Notes under the pieces: model-generated
Database searches by the model: none
What the model saw: the letters and a program-made list of their open reading frames with translations, nothing else
Told to the model about the DNA's origin: nothing
Shown here: one piece after another, positions 13,586 to 15,860 of the stretch
Numbering within the stretch: the stretch's first letter is position 1
How the letters are laid out: each line of letters opens with the position of its first letter
Program-made: the position numbers and the translations under genes
From: Neisseria lactamica NS19
Lineage (GTDB): Bacteria; Pseudomonadota; Gammaproteobacteria; Burkholderiales; Neisseriaceae
Length of the DNA: 15,860 nt
Direction of reading: 5' to 3'
Assembly (NCBI GenBank): GCA_000193795.2
Contig: AEPI01000109.1
Location: 1-15,860, forward strand

Positions 13586-14281
13586 TTAGTTGTTCACGCT
13601 TGCAGTATCAACGCGAACACCCAAACCCATAGTACTGGATACAGCAACTTTTTTCAGGTACTGCCCTTTAGCAGCAGCAGGCTTGGCTTTAACGACAGCA
13701 TCCAACAATGCATTGAAGTTTTCTTTCAAGTCAGCTTCAGCGAAAGAAGCACGACCGATAGTTGCGTGAACGATACCGGCTTTATCTGTGCGGTATTGTA
13801 CTTGACCTGCTTTTGCATTTTTAACTGCTTCAGCAACGTTAGGAGTAACCGTACCTACTTTAGGGTTCGGCATCAGGCCACGAGGACCCAAGATAGTACC
13901 CAACTGACCAACAATACGCATTGCATCAGGAGAAGCAATAACAACGTCAAAGTTCAGATTACCAGCTTTGATTTCAGCTGCTAAATCTTCAAAACCGACA
14001 ATATCTGCACCGGCTTCTTTAGCAGCATCTGCATTTGCACCTTGAGTAAATACAGCCACACGGGTTGTTTTACCGGTACCTTTAGGCAGAACGACCGAAC
14101 CACGGATAACTTGGTCAGATTTACGAGGGTCAACACCCAAATTGAAAGACACGTCGACAGACTCGTCAAATTTAGCAGTAGCAGCTTTTTTAACCAAAGC
14201 AATTGCTTCGTCGATTGCGTACAGTTTGTTAGCTTCAACAGAAGAGCGCAGAGCTTTCAAGCGTTTAGATACTTTAGCCAT
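13586..14281 (-). CDS. rplA: 50S ribosomal protein L1
   Basis: A 231-aa protein of the L1 stalk, which moves deacylated tRNA out through the E site. Conserved segments include NLGVDPRKSDQVIRGSVVLP and GTILGPRGLMPNPKVGTVT. In E. coli L1 also represses the rplK-rplA mRNA by binding the rplK leader. The ATG overlaps the rplK stop codon by one base (TAATG), so translation of the two genes is probably coupled, which is how repression at rplK would reach this gene. Full length, nothing unusual. Confidence 0.98.
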   Translation of the reverse strand: MAKVSKRLKALRSSVEANKLYAIDEAIALVKKAATAKFDESVDVSFNLGVDPRKSDQVIRGSVVLPKGTGKTTRVAVFTQGANADAAKEAGADIVGFEDLAAEIKAGNLNFDVVIASPDAMRIVGQLGTILGPRGLMPNPKVGTVTPNVAEAVKNAKAGQVQYRTDKAGIVHATIGRASFAEADLKENFNALLDAVVKAKPAAAKGQYLKKVAVSSTMGLGVRVDTASVNN

Positions 14282-14715
14282 TATACAACACCCTCCACAT
14301 CCAAGCCCATCGAGCGAGCAGAACCTGCAATAGTGCGGACAGCCGCATCCAAATCAGCAGCGGTCAAGTCAGGTTCTTTAGTTTTAGCAATTTCTTCCAA
14401 CTGAGCGCGAGTCAGTTTACCCACTTTATTAGTCAGAGGATTAGAACTGCCTTTTTGCAAACCGGCAGCTTTTTTCAACAAGATAGAAGCTGGCGGGGTT
14501 TTCATCACAAAAGTGAATGATTTATCCGCAAATGCAGTAATAACAACCGGAATCGGCAAACCAGGCTCCATACCTTGGGTTGCAGCATTAAATGCCTTAC
14601 AGAATTCCATGATATTCAAACCACGTTGACCCAAAGCAGGACCAACTGGAGGAGATGGATTGGCTTTACCTGCAGGAATTTGCAGTTTGATGTAGCCGAT
14701 AATTTTCTTTGCCAC
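14281..14715 (-). CDS. rplK: 50S ribosomal protein L11, GTG start
   Basis: A 144-aa protein of the GTPase-associated centre, needed for factor-dependent steps and for RelA activation during starvation. The N-terminal domain contains [19 protein letters not shown]; the C-terminal rRNA-binding domain runs from about residue 75 and contains [15 protein letters not shown]. The start codon is GTG at 14715, chosen because AGGAG (complement of 14723-14727) lies seven bases upstream and the protein begins [13 protein letters not shown] as in the family. It stands behind its own promoter and overlaps rplA by one base. Confidence 0.97.
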
Positions 14716-14742
14716 TTAAGGACTCCTAAAAACGGGTATAAC

Positions 14743-14758
14743 GCGGAACCATTTCCGC
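14743..14758 (-). promoter_or_regulatory. Hairpin in the rplK leader, candidate L1-responsive site
   Basis: GCGGAA (14743-14748) and TTCCGC (14753-14758) form a 6-bp stem with a 4-base loop in the roughly 55-base leader between the predicted transcript start and the rplK ribosome binding site. In E. coli L1 binds the rplK leader. The sequence alone does not show that this hairpin is that site. Confidence 0.35.
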
Positions 14759-14776
14759 TCCCCAAATTAATTTTTA

Positions 14777-14805
14777 ATTTTATCGTTTTAATACTTATTT
14801 TTCAA
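14777..14805 (-). promoter_or_regulatory. Sigma-70 promoter of rplK-rplA
   Basis: On the minus strand the -35 box is TTGAAA (complement of 14800-14805, 5 of 6) and the -10 box is TAAAAT (complement of 14777-14782, 5 of 6), with the ideal 17-base spacer. It lies nine bases past the nusG stop codon, giving a leader of about 55 bases. It lets the ribosomal protein genes be expressed independently of secE-nusG. ATACTT/AAGTAT (14791-14796 with 14804-14809) flank part of it. Confidence 0.8.
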
Positions 14806-14813
14806 GTATAAAA

Positions 14814-15350
14814 TTAGTTAATCTTCTCAACCTGCCCAAACTCTAGCTCGACAGGTGTTTCACGGCCAAATATCTGAACAGACACGCGCAACTTGTTCCG
14901 CTCATAATTAACTTCATCAACAACACCATTAAAATCAGCAAACGGCCCCTCATTCACACGTATCTGCTGACCGACTTCAAACTCAACTTTTGGTTTAGGC
15001 TTCTCAGCTCCTGTTTGAACCTGTTGCAAAATAATTTCAGCTTCTCTTTGACTGATAGGCATGGGTTTATTGGCCGTCCCTCCAATAAACCCGGAAACAC
15101 GGGGTGTACTCTTTACAAGATACCAAGAGTCATCTGTCATTTCCATTTCCACCAATACATACCCCGGATATGACTTCCTTTCACTAATAGTCTTACGACC
15201 ATTACGAATATCAACAACTTTCTCTACAGGCACCAAGATTTGTCCGAAATAATCTCCCATCTCTTCACGGGCAATTCGCTCTTCCAATGTTCGTTGGACA
15301 TTCTTCTCAAACCCCGAATACGCCTGTACAACATACCATTTTTTCGACAT
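14814..15350 (-). CDS. nusG: Transcription termination/antitermination factor NusG
   Basis: A 178-aa elongation factor that binds the RNA polymerase clamp, suppresses pausing, and links polymerase to Rho or to ribosomal S10. The NGN domain covers about residues 1-118 and includes KKWYVVQAYSGFEKNV and SYPGYVLVEMEM. The KOW domain follows from about 125 and includes VNEGPFADFNGVVDEVN. Length is typical of proteobacterial NusG. The start ATG lies one base after the secE stop codon, with AAGGT inside the end of secE serving as ribosome binding site, so the two are translationally coupled. Its presence next to rpoBC is the common bacterial order. Confidence 0.98.
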   Translation of the reverse strand: MSKKWYVVQAYSGFEKNVQRTLEERIAREEMGDYFGQILVPVEKVVDIRNGRKTISERKSYPGYVLVEMEMTDDSWYLVKSTPRVSGFIGGTANKPMPISQREAEIILQQVQTGAEKPKPKVEFEVGQQIRVNEGPFADFNGVVDEVNYERNKLRVSVQIFGRETPVELEFGQVEKIN

Positions 15351-15351
15351 C

Positions 15352-15630
15352 TCAACCTTCCCTTCTCAGCAATACATCAAAAAATAACCATGAAATTGCC
15401 GTATCTGCCGCATAGATGAATATGGAAAGCACAGCAACAAACACTATAACAAATACAGTCATTCTGACAGCATCCTCACGCTTAGGCCAAACCACCTTTT
15501 TGAATTCGGACCAAGAGTTTGAGAAATATGCAAAAAAACCTTCCTTACTGGGATTAGATGCAGATTCTTTACCTTGAACAACCGGCTGATCCACTTTAAC
15601 GTTCTTTTTTTCAGGCGTATGCTCTGTCAT
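15352..15630 (-). CDS. secE: Preprotein translocase subunit SecE
   Basis: A 92-aa inner membrane protein that clamps the SecY channel. The hallmark EFKKVVWPKREDAVRMT lies just before the membrane span at about 57-85. The first 30 residues are polar, with no signal peptide. Only one strong transmembrane segment is seen, unlike the three of E. coli SecE (127 aa), but the single-span form is common and functional. It overlaps functionally with nusG: the two genes are one base apart. The terminator after tRNA-Trp lies 76 bases upstream, so secE needs either its own promoter, for which I see no convincing match, or readthrough. Confidence 0.95.
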   Translation of the reverse strand: MTEHTPEKKNVKVDQPVVQGKESASNPSKEGFFAYFSNSWSEFKKVVWPKREDAVRMTVFVIVFVAVLSIFIYAADTAISWLFFDVLLRREG

Positions 15631-15706
15631 ATTATTTATCCATCATAGCATCTGTCTATTCTCAATCCATGCAAATGGCAAGAGAGTTTACTAAATAACA
15701 AATACA

Positions 15707-15741
15707 AAAAAATTAACCGACACAAGGCCGGTTAATTTTTT
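15707..15741 (-). terminator. Rho-independent terminator after tuf and tRNA-Trp
   Basis: The arms 15707-15719 and 15729-15741 form a 13-bp stem, AT-rich at the base, with a 9-base loop. On the minus strand the 3' arm ends in a run of seven Ts, starting three bases past the tRNA CCA end. This should end the tuf-tRNA-Trp transcript. On the plus strand it also has a run of six Ts. Confidence 0.85.
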
Positions 15742-15744
15742 ATT

Positions 15745-15820
15745 TGGCAGGCCAAGAGGGTCTCGAACCCCCAACCCTCGGTTTTGGAGACCGATACTCT
15801 ACCAATTGAGCTATTGGCCT
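15745..15820 (-). tRNA. tRNA-Trp (anticodon CCA)
   Basis: A 76-base tRNA with the CCA end encoded. The acceptor stem is AGGCCAA with TTGGCCT, the discriminator is G, and the anticodon arm TCGGT-CTCCAAA-ACCGA puts CCA at 34-36 (15785-15787). The D arm and the T arm with TTCGAGA loop are normal. It starts six bases after the tuf stop codon and is directly followed by a terminator, so it is most likely cut out of the tuf transcript by RNase P and 3' nucleases. No other tRNA is present in the window. Confidence 0.97.
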
Positions 15821-15826
15821 CTAAAC

Positions 15827-15860
15827 TTAAGCGATAACAGAAGAAACCACGCCTGCACCC
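15827..15860 (-). CDS. tuf: Elongation factor Tu, C-terminal end only
   Basis: Only the last ten complete codons and the stop are in the window. They read GAGVVSSVIA and then TAA, a typical end of EF-Tu, which delivers aminoacyl-tRNA to the ribosome. The gene continues past the right edge. A tuf copy before secE-nusG is the tufB position in E. coli. Confidence 0.85.
   Translation of the reverse strand, partial: GAGVVSSVIA

Noticed and set aside
15635..15690. Promoter candidates for secE: TTGCCA, and an extended -10 TGCTATGAT
   Set aside because: TTGCCA has no good -10 box at 16-18 bases. The extended -10 would start transcription about five bases before the secE ATG and has no -35 box.
1..15860. 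CRISPR arrays, insertion sequences, Correia elements, dRS3 repeats, prophage or defence genes
   Set aside because: No spaced direct repeats, no transposase or integrase, and no match to the known element ends. The window is core chromosome; I found no new multi-gene system.

Overview
This window is a core translation and transcription region from a Neisseria species, almost certainly one of the meningitidis/gonorrhoeae/lactamica group. The protein families and gene order alone would fit many Betaproteobacteria. What points to Neisseria is the repeated DNA uptake sequence GCCGTCTGAA: eight exact 10-mers in 15.9 kb, three of them in the 12-base form ATGCCGTCTGAA or its complement. The 1392-aa RpoB and 1391-aa RpoC and the short single-span SecE agree with this.

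Nearly everything is on the minus strand, so the window reads right to left. At the right edge is the end of an EF-Tu gene (tuf), then tRNA-Trp(CCA) six bases after it, then a strong terminator. Next come secE-nusG, then rplK-rplA behind a clear promoter, then rplJ-rplL behind a highly folded 223-base leader, then rpoB-rpoC after an attenuator-like hairpin and a long inverted repeat. The rpoC transcript ends at a bidirectional terminator shared with a small convergent plus-strand gene (3416-3664), the only gene here that is not recognisable. To the left is the str operon rpsL-rpsG-fusA, with a near-consensus promoter and a hairpin at its predicted 5' end. At the far left edge a ribosome binding site suggests that another gene, probably a second tuf copy, starts just outside.

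The genes work together. tRNA-Trp, EF-Tu, EF-G and five of the ribosomal proteins serve translation. RpoB and RpoC are the catalytic core of RNA polymerase, NusG is its elongation factor, and SecE is part of the protein export channel. L10, L1 and S7 are classical autoregulators of such operons, and structured RNA lies at the expected places: before rplJ, before rplK and between rpsL and rpsG.

I see no mobile element, CRISPR array, prophage or new multi-gene system. What deserves a second look is non-coding: several strong inverted repeats at operon junctions, uptake sequences used as hairpins or embedded in rpoB/rpoC codons, a hairpin carrying two uptake-sequence dialects, and the AT-rich orphan gene between the two operons.
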